Positions 9,556-17,476 of a stretch of 48,353 nt of DNA are shown in pieces. The position numbers and the translations under genes were made by a program. Each line of letters begins with the position of its first letter. Within the stretch, counting starts at the first letter, position 1. Under the pieces are notes generated by a model, which was not told where the DNA came from, searched no databases, and was given only the letters and a program-made list of their open reading frames with translations. Source of the stretch: an uncultured Porphyromonadaceae bacterium (lineage in GTDB: Bacteria; Bacteroidota; Bacteroidia; Bacteroidales; Muribaculaceae); assembly GCA_947175215.1 (NCBI GenBank), contig CAMWLR010000011.1, positions 1-48,353 of the forward strand, written 5' to 3'.

Positions 9556-10818
9556 TTATTCTGCGGGAGTGTTATCGGTCTGTACATCCTCAGCATACAA
9601 AGCCGAAGCGACATCTCTCCACCATACCAGCTGTTTGTAACCTTTGGTATCAGCATCTGACTCACGGCGCAGGATATAGGTAGACAAGCCGCAATGCGCA
9701 CTGATCCTTATCGTATTAAAGATATAAGGTGTAGCAGCCTGATACTCAACGCACTCATCGAGAGCAATCAACCACTCGGCATAAGCCCGGCGAAAGTTAC
9801 TGTCTGATGCGTCAGAGCTATACAAAGCCCCGATATAGTCGGCAAAATCAAACATATAGCACGGCTCGCCCCCCGCTTTAGCTCTCTCAAAGGACTGCCC
9901 GGCATATGACGCGGAGAGTTTGGGGTGAAGCGCGTAGAGCTTGCGGGTCGCATCAGCCAGACCGTCAAGAGCCGACGCATTTATAACACTCATAGTTGAT
10001 GTACGCGCCGAACCGGTGAGGTTGTCATATTTGTTGAAAGTCGCACGTGCCGCAGCAATCAGATCGGCATCCTCGGCCATCAGATAAGGGAGCGTTTCGT
10101 AATATGGCATACCCTCGGCCGGCAGTTCGGTACAGCTCCCGACAAAAGTATCGGCCACCCCTCTCAGCTCATAAAGAGACTCAACCGAGGACATGTGGCA
10201 GCAATCAAAATAGATGTAGTCAAACCCTTTACCGTCAAGCACACGCGCCAAAGTGGTGACATTCATATAATCATTCTTGTCCTGACCGATCCACGCCGGC
10301 GTGACGTTCTGATAACTGTCGGGGATACCCGTCTGTAACCACCCTGTGGCATGACTCCATAAGATCAGGCCATAATTCTCAGCCGGAGCTATGGCCTTGA
10401 AATCGGCGATAACCTGCGCCATACGGCTGCCGCTCACCGACGACTCGGTATCGTCATATTCCTTGATGATACGCAACCCCATGGGGGTCACCTCTTTAAG
10501 CGCGGGATGGTCGGCGTTGCGGTCATCGTGATAGATGATCAGGCGGTTACCACCGGTGCGTCCGTCGCGCACTGCCGCTATCATGTCGGCCAGATTCTGA
10601 CGGTCATAACCGTCACGCCCCAGGCTATTGTCGGCAAGCATATAGACCAGCACCGACCGTTGTACAGGGGTGTCGTCATCAGGTTGATCCAAATATTTAA
10701 TCTCGGGTGTGGTGCTGTCACATGACGCGAGAGTCATGACCATTAAACCCACGGCCACAATTGTCAGAGTATGTATAAACCTGAATTTCAGTTTTGGTAT
10801 ATATCTTGTAAGTTTCAT
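9556..10818 (-). CDS. Clostripain-like (C11) cysteine peptidase, lipoprotein
   Basis: A 420-aa member of the C11 (clostripain) caspase-fold family, predicted to be lipid-anchored. The N-terminus is a signal with lipobox LASC (Cys33). The catalytic His lies in LILWSHATGW (His156) and the catalytic Cys in YIYFDCCHMSSVE (Cys206 or 207). The opening beta-strand VLVYMLADNSLGRDG is also family-typical. C11 enzymes usually cut after basic residues; that is family knowledge, not visible here. It starts 25 bp after fcl, the gap being occupied by a 19-bp tandem repeat. Why a protease sits between GDP-fucose synthesis and an MscS channel is unclear. Confidence 0.9.
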   Translation of the reverse strand: MKLTRYIPKLKFRFIHTLTIVAVGLMVMTLASCDSTTPEIKYLDQPDDDTPVQRSVLVYMLADNSLGRDGYDRQNLADMIAAVRDGRTGGNRLIIYHDDRNADHPALKEVTPMGLRIIKEYDDTESSVSGSRMAQVIADFKAIAPAENYGLILWSHATGWLQTGIPDSYQNVTPAWIGQDKNDYMNVTTLARVLDGKGFDYIYFDCCHMSSVESLYELRGVADTFVGSCTELPAEGMPYYETLPYLMAEDADLIAAARATFNKYDNLTGSARTSTMSVINASALDGLADATRKLYALHPKLSASYAGQSFERAKAGGEPCYMFDFADYIGALYSSDASDSNFRRAYAEWLIALDECVEYQAATPYIFNTIRISAHCGLSTYILRRESDADTKGYKQLVWWRDVASALYAEDVQTDNTPAE

Positions 10819-10855
10819 ATATCTTTATCTCTCGGCTATATCTTTATCTCTCGGC
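10818..10855. repeat. Perfect 2 x 19 bp tandem repeat spanning the fcl stop codon
   Basis: TATATCTTTATCTCTCGGC occurs at 10818-10836 and again, identically, at 10837-10855. The proximal copy holds the last fcl codons and its TAA stop. The second copy supplies a TAA displaced by 19 nt, in another frame, and runs to the start codon of the C11 gene. Confidence 0.95.
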
Positions 10856-11788
10856 CCTGACCGGGTTATTCAGGAAGTCCTGATAAGACAGTCTCAGGCC
10901 ATCCTCAAGCTCGGTGGTGTACCGCCAACCGAGCTGACGGCTCTTTGAAACATCGAGTAATTTACGCGGCGTGCCGTTGGGGCGCGATGTGTCCCACAGT
11001 ATCTTGCCCTCATATCCGACAACCTTTGCGACCAACCCTGTCAGCTCCTTTATCGTCAGCTCCTTACCGGTGCCGGCATTGACGGTCTCGTTACCCGAAT
11101 AGTTATTCATCAGGAATACGCAGAGGTTAGCCAGGTCGTCGACGTAAAGAAACTCTCGCAAGGGGCTGCCGTCACCCCAGCAGGTAACCTCTGGGAGATT
11201 CTGCTCTTTTGCCTCATGAAACCGGCGTATAAGAGCCGGCACGACATGAGAATGCTCGGGATGGTAGTTGTCATTAGGGCCATAAAGGTTTGTGGGCATC
11301 ACCGAGATAAAATCGGTGCCATACTGGCGGTTGAGATACTCACAATATTTAAGTCCCGAAATCTTGGCCAAAGCGTAAGCCTCGTTGGTCTGCTCAAGTT
11401 CTGATGTCAACAGACAACTCTCCTTCATAGGCTGTGGAGCGAGACGGGGATAGATACATGATGATCCGAGGAACTCGAGTTTCTTGCACCCGTTTTTCCA
11501 CGCTGAATGTATAACGTTCATCTCAAGGATAATATTGTCATACATAAAGTCTGCCAATGCCGAAGCGTTGGCGACGATCCCCCCTACCTTGGCAGCCGCG
11601 AGGAAGACATACTCGGGTTTTTCCTCGGCAAAGAATCGCTCGACTGCATCCTGACGACACAGGTCAAGCTCGCTGTGGGTGCGGGTCACGATGTTATCAT
11701 AACCCTGACGACGCAGCTCTCGCACGATGGCCGACCCGACCATACCGCGGTGGCCGGCCACATATATTTTGGCGGATTTCTCCATCAT
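10844..11788 (-). CDS. fcl: GDP-L-fucose synthase
   Basis: NADPH-dependent epimerase/reductase converting GDP-4-keto-6-deoxymannose to GDP-L-fucose, the second step after Gmd. Extended SDR fold: [14 protein letters not shown] nucleotide-binding loop, catalytic Tyr-x-x-x-Lys in [15 protein letters not shown], and the family block [16 protein letters not shown]. 314 aa, full length. The start ATG at 11788 overlaps the gmd stop as ATGA; a second in-frame ATG follows at 11785. Its last codons lie in a 19-bp tandem duplication. GDP-fucose would feed capsule, O-antigen or protein fucosylation; no fucosyltransferase is in this window. Confidence 0.96.
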   Translation of the reverse strand: MMEKSAKIYVAGHRGMVGSAIVRELRRQGYDNIVTRTHSELDLCRQDAVERFFAEEKPEYVFLAAAKVGGIVANASALADFMYDNIILEMNVIHSAWKNGCKKLEFLGSSCIYPRLAPQPMKESCLLTSELEQTNEAYALAKISGLKYCEYLNRQYGTDFISVMPTNLYGPNDNYHPEHSHVVPALIRRFHEAKEQNLPEVTCWGDGSPLREFLYVDDLANLCVFLMNNYSGNETVNAGTGKELTIKELTGLVAKVVGYEGKILWDTSRPNGTPRKLLDVSKSRQLGWRYTTELEDGLRLSYQDFLNNPVRAER

Positions 11789-12876
11789 TTGACTATTCCT
11801 TTCTCGAGATATTCGGCAAGGTTCATGCGCACTCGTTCACCGGCATCCTCGACGGCGACTTTAGCCATATCGGCATCTGTCATGATCTTGACCAGTTGCT
11901 CAAAGGTGGTTTTAGAGGGATTCCAACCCAACAGGGCCTTGGCCTTGGTGGGGTCTCCCCAGAGATTCACCACATCGGTGGGTCGATAAAAATCGGGAGA
12001 CACCTCGATAAGCACGCGCCCCGTGGCGATGTCGATACCTTTTTCATCGATACCCTCACCCTCCCAACGCAGGTTGATACCCACATTGCGGAACGCGAGT
12101 GTCGCAAAATCGCGTACAGAATGCTGCTCACCGGTGGCGATAACAAAGTCATCAGGCTTACTGTTCTGCAAGATCAGCCACATACATTCGACATAATCCT
12201 TGGCATACCCCCAGTCGCGCAACGACGAGAGGTTACCCAGGTAGAGCTTATCTTGTTTTCCCTGAGCGATGCGGGCTGCCGCGAGGGTTATCTTACGGGT
12301 GACAAATGTCTCGCCGCGACGCTCTGACTCATGGTTGAAAAGTATACCCGAGCAGCAGAACATCCCGTATGCCTCGCGGTACTCCTTGACGATCCAGAAT
12401 CCGTAGAGTTTGGCAACGGCATATGGGCTGTAAGGATGGAATGGAGTATTCTCATTCTGAGGCACCTCCTCGACCTTGCCGTAAAGTTCTGACGTAGACG
12501 CCTGATAGATACGGCAGGTCTTGTCGAGTCCGCACAGTCTGACAGCCTCGAGAATACGGAGCACACCGATAGCGTCGACCTCGGCGGTAAATTCGGGAGC
12601 ATTAAACGAGACCTGCACATGGCTCTGTGCGGCCAAGTTGTAGATCTCGGTAGGCTGCACGGTCTTGATCACCTGCACGATACTCATCGAGTCTGTAAGG
12701 TCGGCATAATGCAGGTGAAATCTCTCATGCCCCTCGAGATGGGCGATGCGCTCGCGGTAGTCGACCGATGAGCGGCGGATAACGCCATGCACATCATAAC
12801 CCTTTTCGAGTAGAAATTCTGACAGATAAGAACCGTCCTGGCCTGTCACTCCGGTTATCAAGGCTACATTCTTCAT
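11785..12876 (-). CDS. gmd: GDP-mannose 4,6-dehydratase
   Basis: Converts GDP-mannose to GDP-4-keto-6-deoxymannose. Short-chain dehydrogenase fold with [20 protein letters not shown] at the N-terminus (NADP binding), STSELYGK, and catalytic YSPYAVAK. The ATG at 12876 (MKNVALITG) gives 363 aa; a TTG nine bases upstream is in frame but unneeded. It is translationally coupled to fcl by a 4-bp overlap and starts 21 bp after alaS. Confidence 0.96.
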   Translation of the reverse strand: MKNVALITGVTGQDGSYLSEFLLEKGYDVHGVIRRSSVDYRERIAHLEGHERFHLHYADLTDSMSIVQVIKTVQPTEIYNLAAQSHVQVSFNAPEFTAEVDAIGVLRILEAVRLCGLDKTCRIYQASTSELYGKVEEVPQNENTPFHPYSPYAVAKLYGFWIVKEYREAYGMFCCSGILFNHESERRGETFVTRKITLAAARIAQGKQDKLYLGNLSSLRDWGYAKDYVECMWLILQNSKPDDFVIATGEQHSVRDFATLAFRNVGINLRWEGEGIDEKGIDIATGRVLIEVSPDFYRPTDVVNLWGDPTKAKALLGWNPSKTTFEQLVKIMTDADMAKVAVEDAGERVRMNLAEYLEKGIVK

Positions 12877-12897
12877 TGCAGACAAAGAGTATGGTTA

Positions 12898-15531
12898 TCA
12901 GAAGTTTGCTGTAAGTGACTCAAGTGCTGCGTCAATACCTTGGGCATCCTTTCCGCCGGCCTGGGCGAAACCGGGCTGACCGCCACCGCCACCCTTGATG
13001 GCCTTGGCAGCCTCGCGCACCATTGTCGAGGCGTTCTTACCCTCGGCCACCAGATCATTGGTTAGCATGACAGTCAGCAGAGGTTTGCCGCTGACATCAA
13101 CAGTGGCAGCGATAAATACAGTCTTCTCGGGGCTGAGAGTCCTGATCTTGAAGGCTACATTCTTAACAACATCCGGGATGCGTGTACCGCTCATCTTGAC
13201 GAGTTTGATATCTGTCGAAGTAACTTCGGCGCTCTCAAGCATCTGGCGGCCCATCATCTCGATACGCTCTTGCATATACTCCTCAGCCTGACGGCGCAGA
13301 TCGGCGTTCTCCTCGATCGACTTGCGCAGAGCGGCCACTACATCAGGGGCATTGTGCAGCAACATGCCGATCTCGCGCAGGGTGTCCTGCACGTGGTCGA
13401 TAGCATCCTCGACATTCTTGCCGGTGATGGCTTCGATACGGCGGATACCTGAGGCGATGCTGCTCTCTGATATTATCTTTATCATACCGATATTGCCGGT
13501 ATTATCGACGTGCGTACCGCCGCAGAGCTCGACAGAGTCACCATAACGGATCACACGCACCTCATCGCCATACTTCTCGCCGAAGAGGGCCATCGCACCC
13601 ATTTCACGGGCCTCGGCGATAGGCACATTGCGGTGCTCATCGCGCGGGATCGCCTTGCGCACATAGCTGTTGGCCAGACGCTCTACCTTGCGGAGCTCCT
13701 CAGGTGTAACTTTCTGGAAGTGAGAGAAGTCAAATCTGAGCACCTCGGGCGACACAAACGAGCCTTTCTGCTCGACGTGAGTGCCGAGTACCTCGCGGAG
13801 CGCCTTGTGCAGAAGGTGGGTAGCCGAGTGATTGGCCGATGTGGCCTGACGGGCATCGAGGTCAATGCGTGCCTCAAAAACTGACTCAAGATCAGCCGGT
13901 AGACGGGTGGCGAGATGCACACCTATACCGTTTTCGCGCTTGGTATCATATATCTCTATGACATCGTCACCGTTGCTGAGCGTACCGCGGTCACCGACCT
14001 GGCCACCCATCTCGGCGTAGAAGGGGGTGCGGTCGAGGATTATCTGATAATATTCTTTATTTTTCTGCTTGACCTTGCGGTAACGCAGGATATGGGCGGG
14101 CACTGAGGTCTCGTCATAACCGACAAACTCCTGCTCGCCGTCGCGGAGCACTACCCAGTCTGAGGTCTCGACGGCGGCGGCATTGCGGGCACGCTCTTTC
14201 TGCATGGCCATCTCGGCATCAAAGCCGGCCTGGTCGAGAGTCATGTTGTTCTCTTTAAGGATGAGCTGGGTGAGGTCGAGGGGGAATCCGTAAGTATCAT
14301 ACAGCACAAACGCCTCTTTGCCCGAAATTTCGGTCTTATCCTCCTTACGTGCGGTGGCTATAGCTTTCTCAAGCATATTGATACCGTTGTCGAGGGTGCG
14401 CAGGAATGAATCCTCCTCCTCTTTGGTCACCCTGATTATCAGTTCGCGCTGACTTGCGAGCTCGGGATAGGCCGCCCCCATTGATGCGATGAGGGTATCG
14501 ATGAGTTTATAGAGGAATGCCTCTTTCTGATCAAGGAATGTGTAGGCATAACGCACGGCGCGACGCAGAATACGGCGGATGACATACCCGGCCTTGGCGT
14601 TTGACGGCAGCTGGCTGTCGGCTATAGAGAACGCTATGGTGCGGATATGGTCGGCGATCACTCGCATGGCGATATCGACCTTGTGGTCTTCGCCATATTT
14701 CTTACCCGACAGTTGCGCGATCTTGTCGATCATCGGTGTGAAGACATCGGTGTCATAGTTTGACTTCTTTCCCTGCAGGGCCATGCAGAGGCGCTCAAAT
14801 CCCATACCGGTATCAATAACCTTAGCGGGGAGAGGTTCGAGCGTATGATCGGCTTTGCGGTTAAACTGCATGAACACGAGATTCCAGATCTCGATTACCT
14901 GGGGATGATCTTTGTTGACCAGCGACGCCCCGTCGACGGCGGCTCGCTCCTCATCGCTGCGCAAGTCGATATGAATCTCCGAACAGGGGCCGCAAGGGCC
15001 GGTATCACCCATCTCCCAGAAATTGTCATGCTTGTTGCCGTTGATGATATGTGACGCGGGGAGATGTTTTTCCCAGTATGAAGCAGCCTCGTCGTCACGA
15101 TCCAGTCCCTCGGCCTCAGACCCCTCGAACACGGTAGCATAGAGGCGCTCGGGATTGAGACCGAGCACATCTACCAGAAACTCCCAAGCCCAGTCGATAG
15201 CTTCTTTCTTGAAATAGTCGCCAAACGACCAGTTGCCGAGCATCTCAAACATGGTGTGGTGATAGGTGTCGAGGCCGACCTCCTCGAGGTCATTGTGTTT
15301 ACCGCTCACGCGCAGACACTTCTGGCTGTCGGTGACCCTGGTCCATTTGGGCGCTTTGTTGCCCAGTATGATATCCTTAAACTGATTCATACCTGCGTTG
15401 GTAAACATCAACGTGGGGTCATCTTTAATAACCATCGGGGCTGATGCAACGATCTGATGCCCTTTGCTCTGGAAGAACTGCTTGAAAGATTCACGTATCT
15501 CGTTAGCGGTCTTAACGTTATGATTCATCAC
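12898..15531 (-). CDS. alaS: Alanyl-tRNA synthetase
   Basis: Class II synthetase charging tRNA-Ala, with an editing domain. 877 aa. N-terminal catalytic core ([30 protein letters not shown] region), editing-site [11 protein letters not shown], zinc-site [10 protein letters not shown], and a C-terminal Gly-rich C-Ala domain ([14 protein letters not shown]). Starts with ATG-ATG; either could be used. Upstream is the best-defined promoter of this half of the window. As gmd follows by 21 bp without a terminator, alaS is probably the promoter-proximal gene of a five-gene unit down to mscS. Confidence 0.97.
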   Translation of the reverse strand: MMNHNVKTANEIRESFKQFFQSKGHQIVASAPMVIKDDPTLMFTNAGMNQFKDIILGNKAPKWTRVTDSQKCLRVSGKHNDLEEVGLDTYHHTMFEMLGNWSFGDYFKKEAIDWAWEFLVDVLGLNPERLYATVFEGSEAEGLDRDDEAASYWEKHLPASHIINGNKHDNFWEMGDTGPCGPCSEIHIDLRSDEERAAVDGASLVNKDHPQVIEIWNLVFMQFNRKADHTLEPLPAKVIDTGMGFERLCMALQGKKSNYDTDVFTPMIDKIAQLSGKKYGEDHKVDIAMRVIADHIRTIAFSIADSQLPSNAKAGYVIRRILRRAVRYAYTFLDQKEAFLYKLIDTLIASMGAAYPELASQRELIIRVTKEEEDSFLRTLDNGINMLEKAIATARKEDKTEISGKEAFVLYDTYGFPLDLTQLILKENNMTLDQAGFDAEMAMQKERARNAAAVETSDWVVLRDGEQEFVGYDETSVPAHILRYRKVKQKNKEYYQIILDRTPFYAEMGGQVGDRGTLSNGDDVIEIYDTKRENGIGVHLATRLPADLESVFEARIDLDARQATSANHSATHLLHKALREVLGTHVEQKGSFVSPEVLRFDFSHFQKVTPEELRKVERLANSYVRKAIPRDEHRNVPIAEAREMGAMALFGEKYGDEVRVIRYGDSVELCGGTHVDNTGNIGMIKIISESSIASGIRRIEAITGKNVEDAIDHVQDTLREIGMLLHNAPDVVAALRKSIEENADLRRQAEEYMQERIEMMGRQMLESAEVTSTDIKLVKMSGTRIPDVVKNVAFKIRTLSPEKTVFIAATVDVSGKPLLTVMLTNDLVAEGKNASTMVREAAKAIKGGGGGQPGFAQAGGKDAQGIDAALESLTANF

Positions 15532-15587
15532 TATATTGTGGTTTTATTTTTTATCGTAAGGTGTTGTTTATCGGGTAAACCGAAGTG

Positions 15588-15619
15588 CAAAATTACGAAT
15601 TTTTTACTATTTTTGCAAA
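15588..15619 (-). promoter_or_regulatory. alaS promoter (-33 TTTG, 20 bp, -7 TAATTTTG)
   Basis: On the minus strand TTTG (15619-15616) is separated by 20 bp from TAATTTTG (15595-15588), matching the Bacteroidetes primary sigma consensus. Expected transcription start is near 15581, giving a leader of about 50 nt. Confidence 0.85.
15608..15615 (+). promoter_or_regulatory. -7 box of the merR-like gene, overlapping the alaS promoter
   Basis: TATTTTTG on the + strand, 85 bp before the GTG start. It falls inside the -33/-7 spacer of the divergent alaS promoter, so polymerases on the two strands would compete. No -33 match. Confidence 0.5.
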
Positions 15620-15699
15620 CCGAATCTCCTCTCTCCCATCCCCTGCGGCTGTCACATTAATGTGCTGACTTACCGCGGGATGTAAATAATGCCGTCGAC

Positions 15700-16035
15700 G
15701 TGGATAAATTTGAGAAAAAATATTACAAGATTTCTGAAGTAGCCGATATGATCGGGCTGCCCGCATCGACCCTGCGCTTTTGGGAGAGCCAGTTTACTAT
15801 CATATCACCCCGGCGCAGCCGCACCGGCATCAGGTTCTACACCCCGGCTGACGTCGACAAGATACGCATGGTAGCTTATCTCGTCAAAGAGAAAGGGCTT
15901 AAGATCGAAGCCGCCCAAGAGGCTATCCGCAACAATCATACCGGAGTCTCACGCAAGTCGCAGGCAATCGAACGCCTCCACAACATCCGCGACCGTCTGC
16001 AATTGATGCTCGACTCACTCAACTCATTGCGCTGA
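15700..16035 (+). CDS. MerR-family transcriptional regulator (short form)
   Basis: A 111-aa cytoplasmic DNA-binding protein. The MerR winged helix is clear: YYKISEVADMIGLPASTLRFWESQF followed by RRSRTGIRFYTPADVDKIRMV. The C-terminal 45 residues form the dimerisation coiled coil (AIERLHNIRDRLQLMLDSLNSL); there is no effector domain and no Cys cluster, so no ligand can be suggested. Short MerR proteins of this type are common next to alaS-like housekeeping genes in Bacteroidales, but I know of no assigned role. The start is GTG at 15700: no ATG is in frame between it and the upstream stop at 15658. The stop lies in a 23-bp tandem repeat. Confidence 0.88.
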   Translation: MDKFEKKYYKISEVADMIGLPASTLRFWESQFTIISPRRSRTGIRFYTPADVDKIRMVAYLVKEKGLKIEAAQEAIRNNHTGVSRKSQAIERLHNIRDRLQLMLDSLNSLR

Positions 16036-16070
16036 CATGATAAAACCCATTGCGCTGACATAATAAAGGC
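16025..16070. repeat. 2 x 23 bp imperfect tandem repeat spanning the merR stop codon
   Basis: CATTGCGCTGACAT(G/A)ATAAA at 16025-16047 and 16048-16070, 20 of 23 positions identical. The first copy contains the last codons and TGA of the MerR gene; the second carries a TGA 23 nt further on, in another frame. Confidence 0.9.
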
Positions 16071-16091
16071 CCCGACATCGCTGCCGGGGTC
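16068..16091. terminator. Hairpin between merR and the 19-aa ORF
   Basis: GGCCCCG / CGGGGTC (7 bp with one G-U). On the minus strand it is followed by TTTATTAT, so it fits as the terminator of the minus-strand transcript carrying the 19-aa ORF. It may also end the merR transcript. Confidence 0.6.
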
Positions 16092-16112
16092 ACGTGTGTA
16101 TGATGGGCTGAT

Positions 16113-16172
16113 TCAGATTAACGACATACATCCTAATATCAGGGTAGGGAAAATCATCAAGAGTTCACTCAT
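16113..16172 (-). CDS. Putative 19-aa hydrophobic peptide
   Basis: Reads MSELLMIFPTLILGCMSLI and stop. It is a single hydrophobic stretch long enough to sit in a membrane, with one Cys in a lipobox-like LILGC. I do not recognise it. Three features support expression: a -7-like box at 16243-16250, a palindrome 21 bp beyond it, and a hairpin with a T-rich tail 22-45 bp after the stop, making a self-contained unit of about 170 nt. It could equally be a small RNA in which this ORF is incidental. It lies directly downstream of, and in the same direction as, the Crp/Fnr-like gene. Confidence 0.4.
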   Translation of the reverse strand: MSELLMIFPTLILGCMSLI

Positions 16173-16242
16173 AATTTAAGTTGTTAGTGTTTCTAACAGG
16201 CATCATGTGTAGGCGTGCCACACATTGCTACCGTCATCGTTG

Positions 16243-16287
16243 CAAAGTTCGTTATTCCCGGCGACATTTTTCTCAACAAATGTTGAG
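16243..16287 (-). promoter_or_regulatory. Promoter with class-II-like palindromic operator upstream of the 19-aa ORF
   Basis: A -7-like box GAACTTTG (minus strand, 16250-16243; one change from TAnnTTTG), then 21 bp, then the palindrome CTCAACAAATGTTGAG at 16272-16287 (7-bp arms). The palindrome centre is 36.5 bp from the last base of the box, i.e. near -41 relative to an expected start. The same arrangement recurs at 27487-27531. Confidence 0.6.
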
Positions 16288-16300
16288 AGGTAATAAAAAA

Positions 16301-16864
16301 TCAAGATTTTCGCAATCTGCTCAAATGTGTTGGGGTGATATTGAGATATGACGCTATATCCTTGAGTGAGAACAGCGTGAAAATATCCTCATTTTTCTCG
16401 ATAAGCTCGTCATAACGTTCTTGCGCCGATTTGGTGTGCAGGTTAAGATAACGGTTATAGATCGTGTCAAACAGAGCGAGCGTACTCTCGGCCACTGTTT
16501 TATACAACTCAAGGTCAGCCTCTAACCTCTTACCCAACTCACGTGTAGATACACAATAAATATCACAAGAGGTCACCGCTATGATCGACACACGCGACCG
16601 TCGACCGTAGAGCGAGAAAGGGAAATCGGCGACAAACTCTCCGGCAAACTCCAGCCCGACTACACTCTCAGAACCGTCGGGTGTGTAAGCCACATATTTC
16701 AGCGTGCCTGACTTTATATACCCCAGATAGCGGGCCGTCTCACCTTGCATGGCAAAGAATTCCCCCTTGTCATAATGACGCAACACACCCTGCTCGACAC
16801 ACAACTTCCGCCAAAAATCTCGGTCGATGTTCTCATAATAAGTATTGAAGTTACCGGTGTCCAC
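16301..16864 (-). CDS. Crp/Fnr-family transcriptional regulator
   Basis: A 187-aa regulator with an N-terminal cyclic-nucleotide-binding-like barrel (about residues 15-130: GEFFAMQGETARYLGYIKSG, GLEFAGEFVADFPFSL), a dimerisation helix, and a short C-terminal helix-turn-helix (FSLKDIASYLNITPTHLSRLRK). The Cys residues do not form an Fnr-type iron-sulfur motif, and the Arg/Ser phosphate pocket of true cAMP receptors is not evident, so the effector is unknown. The start is GTG at 16864. The reading frame is open upstream but offers no ATG with a better N-terminus. A -7 box at 17135-17142 would give a leader of about 260 nt containing the repeat element at 16925-17063. Confidence 0.88.
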   Translation of the reverse strand: MDTGNFNTYYENIDRDFWRKLCVEQGVLRHYDKGEFFAMQGETARYLGYIKSGTLKYVAYTPDGSESVVGLEFAGEFVADFPFSLYGRRSRVSIIAVTSCDIYCVSTRELGKRLEADLELYKTVAESTLALFDTIYNRYLNLHTKSAQERYDELIEKNEDIFTLFSLKDIASYLNITPTHLSRLRKS

Positions 16865-16924
16865 GATGTTGACTGTATCAATGTTTACCTGTCGGCCCTG
16901 CAGGTTATTATAATTAAAATGAAA

Positions 16925-17063
16925 CGTGAGCCAACTATGCTACGTCTTAATAGGAGGCCCTGAGAAAACCTTTTGCGCAGATGTAACAATAGTAGCCCAC
17001 GCTATAAGCGTGAGATCAACTATGCTATCCTTGCGCATGAAAAATTTCTCAGGTTTTCCTATT
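16925..17063. repeat. Inverted/direct repeat element upstream of the Crp/Fnr-like gene
   Basis: Imperfect inverted repeats of about 31 bp (16949-16979 and 17032-17063; shared blocks AATAGGA, CCTGAGAAA, TGCGCA) enclose a small hairpin CACGC-TATAA-GCGTG (16998-17012). A direct repeat CGTGAG(AT)(C)CAACTATGCTA occurs at 16925-16942 and 17009-17027. It could be a structured leader RNA on the minus strand or a MITE-like remnant. No ORF of note lies within. Confidence 0.7.
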
Positions 17064-17106
17064 ACAAGATAAGCATACCGCTTCTTTATATCCAGAAAAA
17101 AATGTC

Positions 17107-17142
17107 ACGGAGGGGTTAAACCCCATTCCGTCCGCAAAGTTA
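17107..17142 (-). promoter_or_regulatory. -7 box plus terminator-like hairpin at the 5' end of the Crp/Fnr leader
   Basis: TAACTTTG on the minus strand (17142-17135) is followed almost at once by the stem ACGGA-(AT)-GGGGTT / AACCCC-TCCGT (17131-17107), then GACA and seven Ts. The expected start falls at or inside the outer arm of the stem. It may be a very early attenuator of the Crp/Fnr-like gene or simply a terminator for transcripts arriving from 17477. I cannot decide which. Confidence 0.45.
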
Positions 17143-17170
17143 ACAAATTCATGAGAATAATAAAACTAAA

Positions 17171-17204
17171 AAGAGCGGTATAGATTCAAATCTACGCCGC
17201 TCTT
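17171..17204 (-). terminator. Intrinsic terminator after the DUF3108 pair
   Basis: Stem AAGAGCGG-TAGATT / AATCTA-CCGCTCTT with a 2-nt internal mismatch, followed on the minus strand by TTTTTAGTTTTATT. It lies 272 bp after the DUF3108 stop; the stretch 17205-17476 is AT-rich and holds no ORF or promoter that I can support. Confidence 0.7.
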
Positions 17205-17476
17205 CACGTTTCAACTATTTATTTATGAGAGCCTCAGTATCTGGTATCACTACCCGATAAAAAGGACGAGGGATGTTTAATTGTTGTTTCTATCACTTTA
17301 TATCTTTTCTTATTTCTGTCTATATAACAATCTCAATCGTCGTTTTGATAATTATTCATAGCTAAAAGAGCTTAAAATTTGTTTAATAACGATGCTCAAA
17401 ACTTCTGATTAACATTGTTAACTTAATATTGACTATCTTTTAACACCTAACATCCATCATATCGCCCGGGCATCCC

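Noticed and set aside
11557-12327. 256-codon open frame on the + strand across fcl/gmd
   Set aside because: Antisense to two strongly supported genes. The product is rich in Arg/His/Pro with no recognisable feature.
17171-17204. tRNA-like TTCAAAT loop at about 17184-17190
   Set aside because: The bases belong to a symmetrical terminator stem; no acceptor or anticodon arms can be drawn.
17412-17423. AACATTGTTAAC palindrome as a further operator
   Set aside because: One base short in the centre, AT-rich surroundings, and no -7 box at a suitable distance.
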